From contig OZ004585.1 of assembly GCA_963924555.1 (NCBI GenBank), forward strand, positions 2,183,488-2,247,487: a stretch of DNA of 64,000 nucleotides, read 5' to 3'. Position numbers and translations under genes: made by a program. The notes under the pieces are model-generated. The model did not search any database. It was not told the origin of the DNA and was given only the letters and a program-made list of their open reading frames with translations. Positions 10,179 through 21,204 of the stretch are shown piece by piece (position 1 is the stretch's first letter; the number at the start of each line of letters is the position of its first letter). This DNA comes from Crambe crambe. Its lineage: Eukaryota > Porifera > Demospongiae > Poecilosclerida > Crambeidae.

Positions 10179-11950
10179 ATGTACGTGGTACTATTGTTAC
10201 TTGGTTATATGGTTACAACTGCATTCCCAAAAGATACATACAGTGACTACAGTCAGAGTTGTTCTGATAAATCAGAATTCAATATTCGACAGAATGCTTA
10301 TGGTAATGGCTTCTTGCCCAATGACTCTGGAATGGAGTGTCCTCCAGGACTCTTTTTTGTAACAACAGGACATGTAAGTGTGCTCACTATCATTATCCTT
10401 ATGACATCATCAAGTGTGATGAAGAAAAGGGCACTTCTGTCATCTTGGATTGCTACTGTGCCACATTCGATGACAACAAGCTGAAATTGGTGCATGCATA
10501 ATTATACAACTGTAATAATAATAAGAGTGGTGTTGATAATGTGTATAACTTCCTTACACGGAATGACTCTATAATGACATGCTCATCATTCAACAGAGCT
10601 GGAGCACTATGTGGACAATGTCTGCCTGAACACTATCCCTTGGCATACTCTATTAACTTGACTTGTATCAAATGTCCACATGTTGGCTGGAACTGGGGTA
10701 GGTACATCATGGCAGCTTATCTCCCACTGACACTATTCTGCTTCTTTGTTTTATTCTTCCAAATCAATGCTATTACAAGTCACTTGCATCCAGTCATCTG
10801 GTTAAGTCAGTCTCTCTCAACGCCAGCTTTGCTTCGAACGCTGTTCTTATATAATGCTTTGCATAAACATATTATGATGATTGCAAAGATGACATTTTCA
10901 CTTTATGGAATATGGAACTTTGATTTCTTTATTCAGATATCTGTCTTGGAATAGGTTTTCTCCCCACCCTAGCTTTGGATTATGTCATTGCTGTGTACCC
11001 TCTCCTATCACCTACCTACTTGTAAACCTGTATGACAAGAACTATAGATTCATTATTGCTGTATGGAAGCCATTTCTAGCATTATTTTCCCTTTTCAAGG
11101 AAAACTTTGATATTCGAACATCCATGATTGACTTATGTGTTACTTTCTTTTATCTATCAAGTGTCGAAATTCTCAGCGTGACATTTGACTTGCTTGTCCC
11201 AACACCAGTATACAAACTCCACCAGGATGGCTACAACTACACTTTTGGACTGTACTATTCAGGGGACATTGAATACTTTGGCAAAGAACATCTTTCCTAT
11301 GCCATCCTGGCCATAATCACATTGACAGTCTTCGTTATCATACCAGTCACTGTTCTTGCTCTCTATCCTTTTGCTTTCTTCCAAAAGTTCCTGAATTGTA
11401 TTCCTGTTCACTGGCACATCTTGCACACTTTTATGGACTCTTTTCAAGGAGTTTATAAAGATGGGACAGAACCAGGCACTAGAGATTGTCGATGGTTTGC
11501 AGTGGTCTTCTTCTTGGTAAAAGTGATCGGTTTTGTGGTTTATGCTTTTGCTCACAATATCATCTTCTTCTATCTTGCTGCTATCATTTTCTTGCTTCTA
11601 GTTTTGCTGATAGTTAATGTGCAACCTTTCAAAGCTTTAGTTGCTCATTACTCAAAGATCAATGCCACTTTTTTCTCACTCCTTATCTTTATGTACATAG
11701 TTATATGTGGTTGGGATGTAGCAGGTATCAAAGTAGAATACCTTCTTCATTTTTTGTATGTACTCATGATTTTTCTGCTGTCATTCCTCTTGTCTACACA
11801 TTGCTAATGTTTCTCCACTGGATCTACTCACACAGCAGATTAAAATTGAGGCTTGCTACTGTGATCAGATTCAGGAGAAGAGGCTACAACTTGATAAATA
11901 GAAGTGGAGAGGAATTGTGTGACTCTACAGCACATGTATGTACTAGCTAA
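10179..11950 (+). pseudogene. Broken copy 4 of Cys-rich multi-pass membrane protein
   Basis: Starts MYVVLLLLGYMVTTAF with a different signal peptide from copies 2 and 3, but is collinear with the intact paralogue to its end. Lesions: a frame change at about 10351-10357 (run of T in the GLFC codons), a deletion before a premature stop near 10498, an 11-bp deletion at about 10933 and a 10-bp deletion at about 11008 which together restore the frame, and another frame loss at about 11750. The 300-codon middle piece (10905-11807) is long enough to look like a gene but lacks signal peptide, ectodomain and last helix. Closer to copy 1 than to copy 3 in the first 60 codons. Confidence 0.85.
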
Positions 11951-13062
11951 ATTGGCCACATTTACATAATATAGTGTGTACAAGGCTTTCTTCAGTAGAT
12001 AATAATTATGTTGCTAGCCAATTTTTTTTAAAATTCTGCCTATTGTGTGCATTGGTGGAACTGAATATTAATAATTATGGTGATGTGTACTGCATAATAT
12101 TCTGTTTTATGTAGGTCAAGGGGGGGGGGGCTGAGGGGGGATATTCTCTCTGAGTTCTGTGGACTAGAATAATACTAACATTTTTATTACTGTAAATGTG
12201 CTTTGATGAAGCTATTTATATCCCCCAAGATAAACATAACTACATACCTGGGACTTTCACAGTCATAATTAATACTACTATGTAACACATCGTACTTCTT
12301 CCCTTATGATTCCTGGCTGTTAGGCAGCTGGAAAGAGCTCACCAGATCCAGTCTAGCTGCCGCTAGAAGAAGCCTGTGTGGCGCAAGAAGCCTGTGTGGC
12401 GACAAGACAAACTCCTGTGTGGAGAAGTACAGGACAAGCCTGTGTGGCGCAAGAAGCCTGTGTGACAACAAGACAAACTCCTGTGTGGAGAAGTACATAA
12501 TGACAAAATGGTGTGCAGTAAACACTTTCATTTTTAAAGTGTATAGCTACTTTAACTTGGATAGGAGGATTACAGCATCCAGTTGCCTATAATAAAATAA
12601 TACTTAAGTATATACGTATCTCTGAGACTAATTATTCTAGATATATGGACCATATTTGAATTACATCAAAAAAGGTGATGAATAAGTAAAGGAAAAATAT
12701 TTATTCTAAATAAAAATAGGTGGCTGTGTGTAAAGCTCATGAAGACACTCACTGAAAAATTGACTTGGGACTGATCTAAGAAATGTATATTAGATCATCA
12801 AAGAGAAACTGCATTAATTTGAAACTGTATGCTGTGTTAACTGGCATAGCGAGCCACTAGGGGGTCAAATGAGGGACGCTACTATATATCGTATGTATGT
12901 TGTTCTGGTTCCATATGATGATGTCATCAGATAGCTAAAGCTTCGCTCGCCACAATGTTTGCATTTTAATCTTTTTATTGATTCAATGTCCCAACTACAC
13001 TATAATACTATTTGGTATACATTAGTTAGCTACACGAATGAAGGAATGAAGGTGATGATAGT
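11951..13062. other. Intergenic region with small repeats
   Basis: No gene. Contains a G homopolymer (12121-12130), a two-copy tandem repeat of about 65-70 bp around AGAAGCCTGTGTGGCG (12362-12500), and at 12668-12760 a repeat starting AATAAGTAAAGGAAAAATAT that recurs at 62735-62830 and resembles the ends of the hairpin elements described elsewhere. The receptor gene's 3' end lies just to the right on the other strand. Confidence 0.45.
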
Positions 13063-15189
13063 TCAGTCATTGCTGCACTTTGCAAACCATTTCTCTTTCA
13101 TCAAAGGATATATCTTGGGCACGAACAAGAAACCCATCAACTCGTAAACTCCCAAAATGTGTCCAATATGAAGTACTACGTGATCCAATACTGTATCCTT
13201 CAGTTTCATAGCACGTAATACTAACCAATAGGATAGTGTGATAGAAATAGTCGAGATAAGCACGAAGATCAGAGCATTAATTTTTTTGGTATCTTTAAAA
13301 TTCTTGTATCGTATTTTCCTTGTTTTCACAGCAATGATCATTAAAAATATCATTAATGTTGCCCCATAAAGTAGACACAGAATTGTCCACAGTGCTAAGT
13401 GGTCACTGTCACATATTTCAAGTATGATAGTCTCTCTGGAATCTGTGATACGAGAGTAACGTCTGAACCTATAAGCATCTGTTGCTGACCATATCGTCAA
13501 TATGACCAAATTAGGCATCAGTATTAAAAATATCTGTAGAAATAAGATGGAATTTGACTGGCATTTTTTATTGGTGGAAACTTTAAAGATCCGATACACT
13601 CGTATCATTTTAACTATCATCACAGCTATTGCTAGGTGTGCTGAAATGGCCAAACCGTTTAACCATTGTTGAGTGAAGCATACAAATTTCTTGAAATTGT
13701 CTGGTAGGTATCTATACTGTGGCAAGGAGATGGTACTCAAAAGTGACAAATAGAAGAAGGTGAGATAGCAGCTGAAGAAGATGGTCATGCTCAGTAGTGT
13801 GCTAGTTGCTTTGATGGCTTCTTTATCTCTGAAGTACAAATATGAAATGAGAACCAGTGTGGTGAAAATAGTGCAAAGTGCCACACTGCAGTACGAAATG
13901 GTCACGTAAAGTATCGATGTGCTATGAATGAAACCTATCTTGATCTCCTTGAAATCATTAATACGTTTAGTAATAGTGAGATTATCATTGATGAAGTAGC
14001 CAAGGCTTGTGATGATTGTATCTCTTATCTGGAGAATTTTGACACCCAATCCTTCTCTTTCATTATTCATAAACTTTACAGGACCACTTGCTCCACTGAA
14101 GTCTATATCATTCAGTGTGGCACTTATGTCAGTGTCGTTACTTTCATTCAAAGCCAGTGCTACAGTCCATATTGCATCATGTAGTACATAAGCATAAGGG
14201 TTGACCTTTGGTATGAGTGAACGATGTTGTAGCAGTCGTGATAAATTGTTGTACGTCAGTCCAGATATCAACTTCAAGTCATGGTCCTGTACTGTAAGAT
14301 GTTGTTGAATGAATATGATTCCTTCTGTTAGTATATCAACAGTGGAACTTGATCTTATATTCATGGTTGCAGCATGTGATTTAAAATCGTCTACACTGTG
14401 GCCTAGGATGATCCAGGCATATTTTGGCCATATGAGGTTTTTAGAATGAGCAGTGCATATCAAATTGACTGCATTTCGTATGTTCATGGAGAGTATTATT
14501 AAGTTAGACTTTAGTTGATTGAAAATGGTATCATCAGAGTCTCTTCCAAAAAAATGGATCAAGTTTTCTATTGTTATGTCTGAGTATTGCTTGGAAGTGG
14601 CATGAATCTCTTCAGCGATTTGCATAAAGAGTGGATCAGAGCCAGAAGTGATGATAGATGGTCCAGTCCAGTTATAGAAGTTCATTAGACTGAATAAAGC
14701 TCTTACTAGGACTGATGTAGACTGCACCATGTGAAATTGCTGTGGAAATCTTTCTCTATTGAATACTTTAGGGGACATTGATGTTGATAGTCGCAAACTG
14801 ATGTTGAATTTATCAGCCAGAGGTGAAAAAATCTCAATTTCTTTATCGAAGAACATTCCAATTATTGCAATGATATAATTACTCTCTTTGTTGGTAGAAA
14901 CTCTCATGAAATCCACTAAACTATCGAATGAATGATCTGCATTGCTATTGATGGTGATCAATTTCAAGAAGGTGTTTTGGAGGATAGTGGAGTCATTGTT
15001 TATCATATTAACAGCTAGGTTTGCACCAGGGATCATTTCCCATCCTCTTCTCCAATTCTCAACTGGCAGAGTTGTCTCATTTCCTTGAACCATCGGCACT
15101 AGTGCCAATATGTGTAGAGTCGACTTCTCTCTAGCATGAATAGAAACTGCTAGAAAGACAATAAAAAAAATCTGAACAAAAGTATTCAT
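13063..15189 (-). CDS. Metabotropic GABA-B-like receptor (class C GPCR), single exon
   Basis: The frame can be extended to 15231 only with a non-ATG start; the first ATG is at 15189 and gives MNTFVQIFFIVFLAVSIHA, a clear signal peptide, so I start there (708 codons). An extracellular Venus-flytrap domain fills about residues 22-390 (ILALVPM, GWEMIPGANLAV and LHDAIWTVALALN are typical positions). Seven membrane helices follow (about 405-690), with the conserved class C Cys pair visible as VCFTQQW before helix 3 and EICDSDHLALW before helix 5. AVKTRKIRYKNFKDTKKI after helix 5 and FLFVPKIYPLM at the end of helix 7 are GABA-B-type signatures. There is no Cys-rich linker as in glutamate receptors and no long cytoplasmic tail. 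Expected at the cell surface, coupling to G proteins; ligand unproven. Intronless, so it may derive from a retrocopy or belong to an intronless sponge expansion. Confidence 0.85.
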   Translation of the reverse strand: MNTFVQIFFIVFLAVSIHAREKSTLHILALVPMVQGNETTLPVENWRRGWEMIPGANLAVNMINNDSTILQNTFLKLITINSNADHSFDSLVDFMRVSTNKESNYIIAIIGMFFDKEIEIFSPLADKFNISLRLSTSMSPKVFNRERFPQQFHMVQSTSVLVRALFSLMNFYNWTGPSIITSGSDPLFMQIAEEIHATSKQYSDITIENLIHFFGRDSDDTIFNQLKSNLIILSMNIRNAVNLICTAHSKNLIWPKYAWIILGHSVDDFKSHAATMNIRSSSTVDILTEGIIFIQQHLTVQDHDLKLISGLTYNNLSRLLQHRSLIPKVNPYAYVLHDAIWTVALALNESNDTDISATLNDIDFSGASGPVKFMNNEREGLGVKILQIRDTIITSLGYFINDNLTITKRINDFKEIKIGFIHSTSILYVTISYCSVALCTIFTTLVLISYLYFRDKEAIKATSTLLSMTIFFSCYLTFFYLSLLSTISLPQYRYLPDNFKKFVCFTQQWLNGLAISAHLAIAVMIVKMIRVYRIFKVSTNKKCQSNSILFLQIFLILMPNLVILTIWSATDAYRFRRYSRITDSRETIILEICDSDHLALWTILCLLYGATLMIFLMIIAVKTRKIRYKNFKDTKKINALIFVLISTISITLSYWLVLRAMKLKDTVLDHVVLHIGHILGVYELMGFLFVPKIYPLMKEKWFAKCSND

Positions 15190-15231
15190 GATGTACTGTA
15201 GTATTACAGCTAACTCTCTTATCTTGCCCAA

Positions 15232-16212
15232 TTACTGCTATCTGTGTCTGGTACCTATTCCATGGATGATGCAAGTTTTATAGTAGCTCAATAATTTCCT
15301 CCCAAATCTCCACTTCACGTAGTACCAAAGATAAATTGTTATGTAACATGATGCTCATACTAGTTACCTATGAGTAATTACCCCGCGCGCGCACCTAAAC
15401 TGTGTAAATCATCACTCTATTGCGATGGCAGAAGACTTACCTCTCAAGTATAGCTCCACAACAGTAGTCTAACTTGGCAAGCCGCCTTCATTGCACAAAC
15501 AGAAATCACAAGTTCTAACAAGTTCTAATTAAATGTATGCTCTGTACCTACTACAAAATTTATACGGCATACAAAATTCGCAGGGTTATGAAATCTACAA
15601 TTGCTCATACTTATCATGTCACTATAATATATATCACTATGAAAAATAGGAGATATCCTAGCCTGAAACCTAAAGGAAACATGATAAGGAAATTCATAGG
15701 ATACACAAGGGCACGGCATGTTTCCTTGTTTACTATTCAAAATATCATGCTGTGCCCTTGTGTATCTTACACTATTTCCTACAAAAAATACACTGTTTCC
15801 TTCAAGTTTCTCTTGGAAACACAAGGGAAACTCTTATTTTTCATAGTGTATAGCTAGTACATGTATGTATCGAGAGAACTGTAATAACAAGTCCCAGGTG
15901 AACAACAAAGCTACACTCTATTCAGGTTAATAACGTTTAATGATTATGCAAATATTAATTTTAATTTGGGGAAATATAATTATGTTTGACAGCATAAACT
16001 TAGCCTATGCATTAAAAATGTTTGTTCATCATGACTGTCCATTGACTATTATGTTTATTGCAGCCAGTTTTGGTAAGGATAATCATTTCAACAGATGATG
16101 TATGATGTAGCTAACATTATCATTGTTGCTTGCTCTATGTACTGTCCATTCAGTGAAAAGTTGCATCATTAATTAAGATACATGAAGAAGTAACTCTTAC
16201 GTACATCTTGCC
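15232..16212. other. Intergenic region with an imperfect hairpin
   Basis: The first 120 bp upstream of the receptor are matched by the flank of a decayed paralogue near 59702-59825 and so probably include its 5' UTR or promoter. At about 15699-15766 an inverted repeat (GATACACAAGGGCACGGCAT against ATGCTGTGCCCTTGTGTATC) lies within a larger degenerate palindrome, about 15640-15860, made of GGAAAC and TTTCC words. No gene. Confidence 0.4.
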
Positions 16213-16610
16213 TTATACTTTGCTACAACTATTTCTGTACAACAATGATTCGGACCATTTTACTCGTACATTCCTAAAAATGTGTCCAATATGAAGTACT
16301 GCGTGTTCCAGTATGAGAATAGCTAGTGCATTATGATGAACCAGTAGGAAGTTGTGAGAACATAAACAGGAAGACAAGAGCATTAACTTTTTTGGTGTCT
16401 TTAAAATTCGTATTTTCCTTGTTTTTATTGCAACTGCCACCAGAAAACCATCAGTATAATAAATGATCACTGTCACACAGCTCTATAGCAATTAATAGTT
16501 TCACCTGTTACAGAGTCTTGAAACTCTTAATGCTGTAAGTATCAATGGTTGACCATAATGTCAGGATGACCAAATTTGGTATCATAAATCTCAAGATCGA
16601 ATTCGACTGA
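16213..16610 (-). pseudogene. Relic of a GABA-B-like receptor, 7TM part
   Basis: Minus-strand fragments match the intact receptor: AIKTRKIR against AVKTRKIR, then ILEHAVLHIGHI against VLDHVVLHIGHI near the last helix, and about 16545-16600 matches the helix 4 region (the plus strand reads GACCAAATTTGGTATCAT against GACCAAATTAGGCATCAG at 13503). Frames are broken and the N-terminal half is missing, probably lost to the insertion of the element that begins at 16659. Confidence 0.65.
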
Positions 16611-16658
16611 TATTAATTTTAATTTTAATGCTGGCCACACTGATTCTATGTACCTTAA

Positions 16659-17223
16659 GGTAACTTTTATTAATGGGTACTCATTTTAGCGAATTTTAGC
16701 AAATTTATAATTTTCGCTAATAATAATACCAGCTAAAAATACGCAATGATTTTTAATCACGCCCACACGTTATCTCGCTAGCTAGCTAACTAGAGATTTC
16801 TTCATCGCTGGAGGAGCCGAGTTCTTCCAAAATATTTGGAGTGATATCTTCAAACTTTCCATCTAGCTACTGGCTCCTGGTATAAGTGGGCTTATTGATG
16901 GATCTACTGTACTCCCCATGCTAACCCCTTTGAAGAAATCTAACTAATTTTTACTTCTGACCTCTGAACTCATAATATTCACATCATCATTATAATCATA
17001 CCAATTACATGCCTGTGCCCCTCATTTCCTGGTCATCTCCATTTCTGTATCCACCATGACCAGAATCATGGCCAAATCCGATTGTACATTGTGATGCTAA
17101 ACAACGCCAGACTTGATTTGCATTTTTCTTGAGCTGCTCCTCAAAATCGCCAAAAAATTAGTACCCTAAATTTTAACTGAAAGCAAAAGTCACTAAAATT
17201 AGTCTATGCTAATAATAGTTGCC
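16659..17223. mobile_element. Non-autonomous element with TTAA target duplication
   Basis: Ends read GGTAACTTTTATTA and, on the other strand, GGCAACTATTATTA (12 of 14 identical). Both flanks carry TTAA (16655-16658 and 17224-17227) within CCTTAAGG. TTAA duplications are made by piggyBac and Kolobok elements. The interior is non-coding apart from chance short frames, so the family cannot be settled. Subterminal TTTTAGCGAATTTTAGC and AAAATTAGTC words recall each other in inverse order. Confidence 0.55.
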
Positions 17224-17227
17224 TTAA

Positions 17228-18217
17228 GGTATGCAATGCTGTAAAATTAATACGTACACAGCTGCAGTCACATTTGGCAATGCATCACTGTACTAGTCGA
17301 TTCCATGTACAGTAGCTAGCTATGTAGTACCACCATGTGCCACTGCGTGTATGAGTATTGATTTTTGTGATCAATGATCAAAATATGGTAATGGTCATCA
17401 TGCACACATACTATGATTGGTTATAGGTTATTATGTACACAAGCTATGGTAAAGGTTGCCATACACATAAAGGTTTTGCCACAAATTATAATAAACTCCT
17501 TCTGTTTTAATATGTGAAGCAGTAACTAAATTAACTGCACACAATTAGTCTGGCAGCACTGACCCTTTACCTCCTTTTTCTTGTAAAGGGTTGGCGCTGC
17601 CAGACTAGCACACAATGCTGTGAACATAGGCACCGTGTCACTTTCCAGCTTAATTTTGTAAGATAGTGTCAACTGCTGTGTGCATGTTCTAATCAAGCAT
17701 CTGCTAACTAGTCATGTGACTACAGATCAGGATAATTATGGTAATTCTACAAAATATTTAGCTCCAGCAATTTGGCCTTGAAAAGTACATTCAATACAAT
17801 AATAATGAAAAGAAGCTGGTAGTGTAGGAAGAAAGCAGGCATGCAGTGATGATGAAAAGTAATAATCTAGTTTGCATGGATTGGGACACTAGCTGTATAA
17901 TCATAATAATTATTGCAACACAGAAGTAAGAAAATTACTCCTCGTATATAGCTATTAATTTTGTTTATACCTTGTTTACATTGCTCCAAATGTCATTAAA
18001 TTCCCTATCTTCAATTTGTTAATCATGGTATGCCATGAAGCCTAGCAAATCTATATCATTATTGATTGATGTTAAATTCTTATTAATTATTCAGTGTGCT
18101 GTTAGGATCACTGTTAATAGTATTGTCAGTCTTTATAATCTTGACATGCTTTGCTAGCTAGCCTATAGCCAATACATAGCTAAACTAGTGTAGCTATACA
18201 GATAGAAACTTTGAAAG
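17228..18217. other. Non-coding region upstream of the glycosyltransferase-like pseudogene
   Basis: Contains a short strong hairpin at 17546-17607 (TAGTCTGGCAGC and CCCTTTAC pairing with GTAAAGGG and GCTGCCAGACTA). About 17815-18150 is repeated, imperfectly, at 18935-19215 (AGCAGGCA, AATCTAGT.TGCATGG, GGGACACTA, GTGTGCTGTTAGGATCACT), so the pseudogene lies between two copies of one upstream block. Confidence 0.45.
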
Positions 18218-18735
18218 ATGAAGACAATGAAGATACAGATTCTGGCAGTATTGGTGTTACTCTGTATGATACTAGCTTTTTATATTATTCTGAGAAAATC
18301 ACCCTCACTTTGCTGCATTCCTTTTCAATCATTGGTCAAAGCTAAGTCTCCTCAATCTTGTTGTTCTGTGGCAGCTGAAAAGAAATTAGAAGACCTATAT
18401 GTCCCTCTAAGGGAGGAAAGAAGTTGCAACAACATCCGAACTGTAGCTGTGCTGACTATATACTCTGCAAGATGGTAGTAGTGATTCCACTCTCAAGCAA
18501 TCATTTTGAAGAAAGCAAAGACTTTTTTGGCTCAATACATGCTCTTTTGCCACGAAATAAGATCATTGTTTATGACTTGGGACTGTACCTGACAGAGCAA
18601 AAAAATGTATCATCTTATTGTAACACAGAAATAAAAGTTTGACTTCAGTAAATATCCTCCTCATACTAAAAATTTATTAAATTGGTTTATGCCTGGAAGC
18701 CATTGATCATTAAAGAATTGAGTGAAAGAAAATTT
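18218..18735 (+). pseudogene. Broken type II membrane glycosyltransferase-like gene
   Basis: A start MKTMKIQILAVLVLLCMILAFYI gives a short cytoplasmic end and one membrane anchor, as in Golgi enzymes. After a frame change at about 18425-18475, a second frame reads VVVIPLSSNHFEESKDFFGS then RNKIIVYDLGLYL, NVSSYCNTEIKV and, after another break, FSKYPPHTKNLLN and KELSE. The pattern (SSNHF, KIIVYDLGL, YCN.E, KYPPH) is that of a DUF1647-like glycosyltransferase family, which I recognise only by motif. The rest of the catalytic domain is gone. Pseudogene. Confidence 0.55.
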
Positions 18736-19220
18736 TTTGGTGCAATGCAAGCTGTCGTATAACTCCCCATTTCCTGCAATATGTTTCCAATGTCATAAAA
18801 TTTCCAATCCTGCCACTCCACAGGGAAAACTCTGTTAACATGATAAAATGTTTGAGTACACCTTCACATGAATAGTATGACCAGAGAACAGATGACAAAA
18901 GCTGCACGTATGCTCATGTGAAAAAGTAGCTGGTAACATAAGAAAGGAGCAGGCAGTGACAAGAAACTGATAATCTAGTCTGCATGGCCTAACTTGGGAC
19001 ACTATAATCATAATGATTTGTAACAGAGAAGTAAGAAATTTCAGTCAATTTACTTGAAGCCTAGCAAATCAAAGCTTCCTATGTCCTATTAGCTATACAT
19101 GTATGTTAGGTAGCTAGCTACTATCTTATTTTGTGTGCTGTTAGGATCACTTGATAGTTCTCTCTGCTAGCAGTAGCTAGACTTTATTCAAGAAAGTTGC
19201 TATCTTGACCAGCTTTGCTG
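18736..19220. other. Second copy of the upstream block of the pseudogene
   Basis: 18935-19215 repeats 17815-18150 imperfectly, in the same order. No second gene follows because a palindromic element (19221-19507) sits where it would begin. Confidence 0.4.
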
Positions 19221-19507
19221 GTAAATAAAAAGGAGAAGTAGGGATGGCAACAGCAACAACCTTTCAGCAACAAGGGAGTGAACTTCAGTCAAGTAACCCC
19301 TTGCCCATCACCAATATTACCGAACTACAAACTAACTATTCCTACTCGTATACTTCACTCCCTTTGTCATCTTGGCCTGTCATGGGAGTGAAGTATGGAT
19401 AGTTAGCTCGTAGTTTGGTAATATTGGTGGTGGTAAGGGGTACTTGACTGAAGTTCACTCTCTTGTTCCTGTTGCTGTTACCATCCCTACTTCTCCCTTT
19501 TATTTAC
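19221..19507. mobile_element. Palindromic element F (hairpin of about 285 bp)
   Basis: The left arm GTAAATAAAAAGGAGAAGTAG pairs with the right arm CTACTTCTCCCTTTTATTTAC, and pairing continues through AGTGAACTTCAGTCAAGTA and CACTCCC to the centre near 19370-19385. Each arm carries the TAGGGATGG motif shared with the other hairpin families, and the core (GTGAACTTCAGT, ATTCCTACTTCACTCCC) is related to element D at 30582. A second copy lies at about 61034. A transcript would fold into one long double-stranded stem. Confidence 0.8.
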
Positions 19508-20246
19508 AATATTATAATGAAACACTATAATTGTTTAAGCTATGAATGTTATCAGTTATATGTTTTACAAGTAAGGGAAAAAACATTTCGTGAAATGAAA
19601 AAAGATGCAGGGATGAGCACTGCTTAGTCTTTTAAAAGACTGGATGCCTCGGCACATAGTAAACTTATTATCATTTGATTTATTTTTGCAGGTATAGAGT
19701 TATACTGAAGACTACTTTTTGCATGTACTGTCATTATTATGTCTTTTTTTGTTTTTTTGTTTTTTTTGTTAATGCTATTCATAGTTATTATTTTTTTTAA
19801 GTGAGTGAGCTTTTATGGTGGTCATAGCTTTTCAGCTTTCTCAGCCTACTTGTGACTCTGTAGCTTCTGTTCTTGCTATTAAGGCTTTCTTGCAGGCTCT
19901 GCTAGATGATACTGAGCTTTGTACCCTCTGGTCTCGCTATTTATGGCTTTCATGTTGGTTTTCTTGCTTACTTTCTGTTATTATAACATGCCTGGTCTTC
20001 AGCTTTCTGCTTTCTCACAACTCGGAGTCTTAACTCGACTTTGTAGCTTCTGTTATTCGCTATTTAAGGCTCACTCTTGCTGTTCAGACGTTCATAAAAT
20101 CTTGAGGTTGTACACTCTGCTCTCGCTGTTTGCTCTCAGACAGTCGTTAACTTGTAGCTTGAGTGGTTTGAGAGATATGGTTGTCTAAGAATAATTGCAG
20201 CGAGCGAGCTGACTCTCAGGTCATGACTCATTGAAATTGTAAAATA
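19508..20246. other. Non-coding region with a hairpin-element end and pyrimidine-rich repeats
   Basis: At 19568-19612 is a lone arm (ACAAGTAAGGGAAAAAACAT, then GCAGGGATGAGC) like the end of element E, followed by GTCTTTTAAAAGAC. 19830-20160 is a T/C-rich stretch with imperfect repeats of TTTCAGCTTTCT and CTCTGGTCTCGCTATTTA types; open frames there (19815-20033, 19919-20188) have no recognisable product. 20157-20186 (GTAGCTTGAGTGGTTTGAGAG) recurs at 58226. Confidence 0.4.
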
Positions 20247-21177
20247 TCAGAGAGTGCGGTAGCACTCTCTAAGTAGGGATGGCAGGTCAAAGTCCATAGG
20301 ACAGTATAAACTAAAAACTCTTCTTTCTCTTCTACCCTTACTCTACAGGTTCTCAGAAGGCTACAGTGAATTATTATATCTACAAAGAAGAGAGGAGAAT
20401 GTTCAAAAGCCAAAAATTCATTCGCCAACATAAGAAAAAAACGAGTTCTAAAATTGACTTTTCGTTCTTTTTCTTTATAATAATCAGAGAGTGCGGTAGC
20501 ACTCTCTAAGTAGGGATGGCAGGTCAAAGTCCATAGGACAGTATAAACTAAAAACTCTTCTTTCTCTTCTACCCTTACTCTACAGGTTCTCAGAAGGCTA
20601 CAGTGAATTATTATATCTACAAAGAAGAGAGGAGAATGTTCAAAAGCCAAAAATTCATTCGCCAACATAAGAAAAAAACGAGTTCTAAAATTGACTTTTC
20701 GTTCTTTTTCTTTATCAGAGAGTGCGCTAGCACTCTCTAAGTAGGGATGGCGGGTCAAAGGTCATAAGACTGTATAAACTAAAAACTCTTCTTTCTCTTC
20801 TACCATTGCTCTACAGGTTCTCAGAAGGCTACAGTGAGATACTACTTCTACAAAGAAGAGAGGAGAGTGTTCAAAAACCAAAAATTCATTCGCTAACATA
20901 AGAAAAAAACGAGTTCTAAAATTGACTTTTGTTCATTTTCTTTATCAGAGAGTGCGCTAGCACTCTCTAAGTAGGGATGGCGGGTCAAAGGTCATAAGAC
21001 TGTATAAACTAAAAACTCTTCTTTCTCTTCTACCCTTACTCTACAGGTTCTCAGAAGGCTACAGTGAATTATTACATCTACAAAGAAGAGAGGAGAATGT
21101 TCAAAAACCAAAAATTCATTCGCTAACATGAGAAAAAAACGATGTCTAAAATTGACTTTTGTTCAATTTCTTTATAA
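20247..21177 (+). repeat. Tandem array of four A elements, about 232 bp each
   Basis: Four head-to-tail copies start at about 20247, 20484, 20714 and 20944. Each starts with a small palindrome (TCAGAGAGTGC..TAGCACTCTCT), then AAGTAGGGATGG, GGTCAAAG, a middle with CTACAGGTTCTCAGAAGGCTAC, and ends near ATTGACTTTTGTTC..TTTCTTTAT with AAT repeats. The first two copies share GCGGTAGC and TCCATAGGAC, the last two GCGCTAGC and TCATAAGAC, so pairs were probably copied together. Further single copies lie at 22729, 28618, 56909 and 58533. Open frames through the array on the minus strand are by-products. A terminal hairpin and tandem growth fit a Helentron-like non-autonomous element, but the ends do not settle it. 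Confidence 0.75.
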
Positions 21178-21204
21178 TAATAATAATAATAATAAGGATA
21201 ATAA

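Noticed and set aside
10905-11807. 300-codon frame as an independent gene
   Set aside because: It is the middle of pseudogene copy 4; it lacks signal peptide and ectodomain, and its first codons are out of frame with the family.
13924-14191. Plus-strand frames within the receptor gene
   Set aside because: Shadows of the GABA-B-like reading frame.
13063-15231. Upstream extension of the receptor start to 15231
   Set aside because: The codon there is TTG; the first ATG at 15189 gives the signal peptide and is conserved in the relic at 59701.
20228-20758. 176-codon minus-strand frame with repeated sequence
   Set aside because: It runs antisense through tandem A elements; the peptide repeats only because the DNA does.
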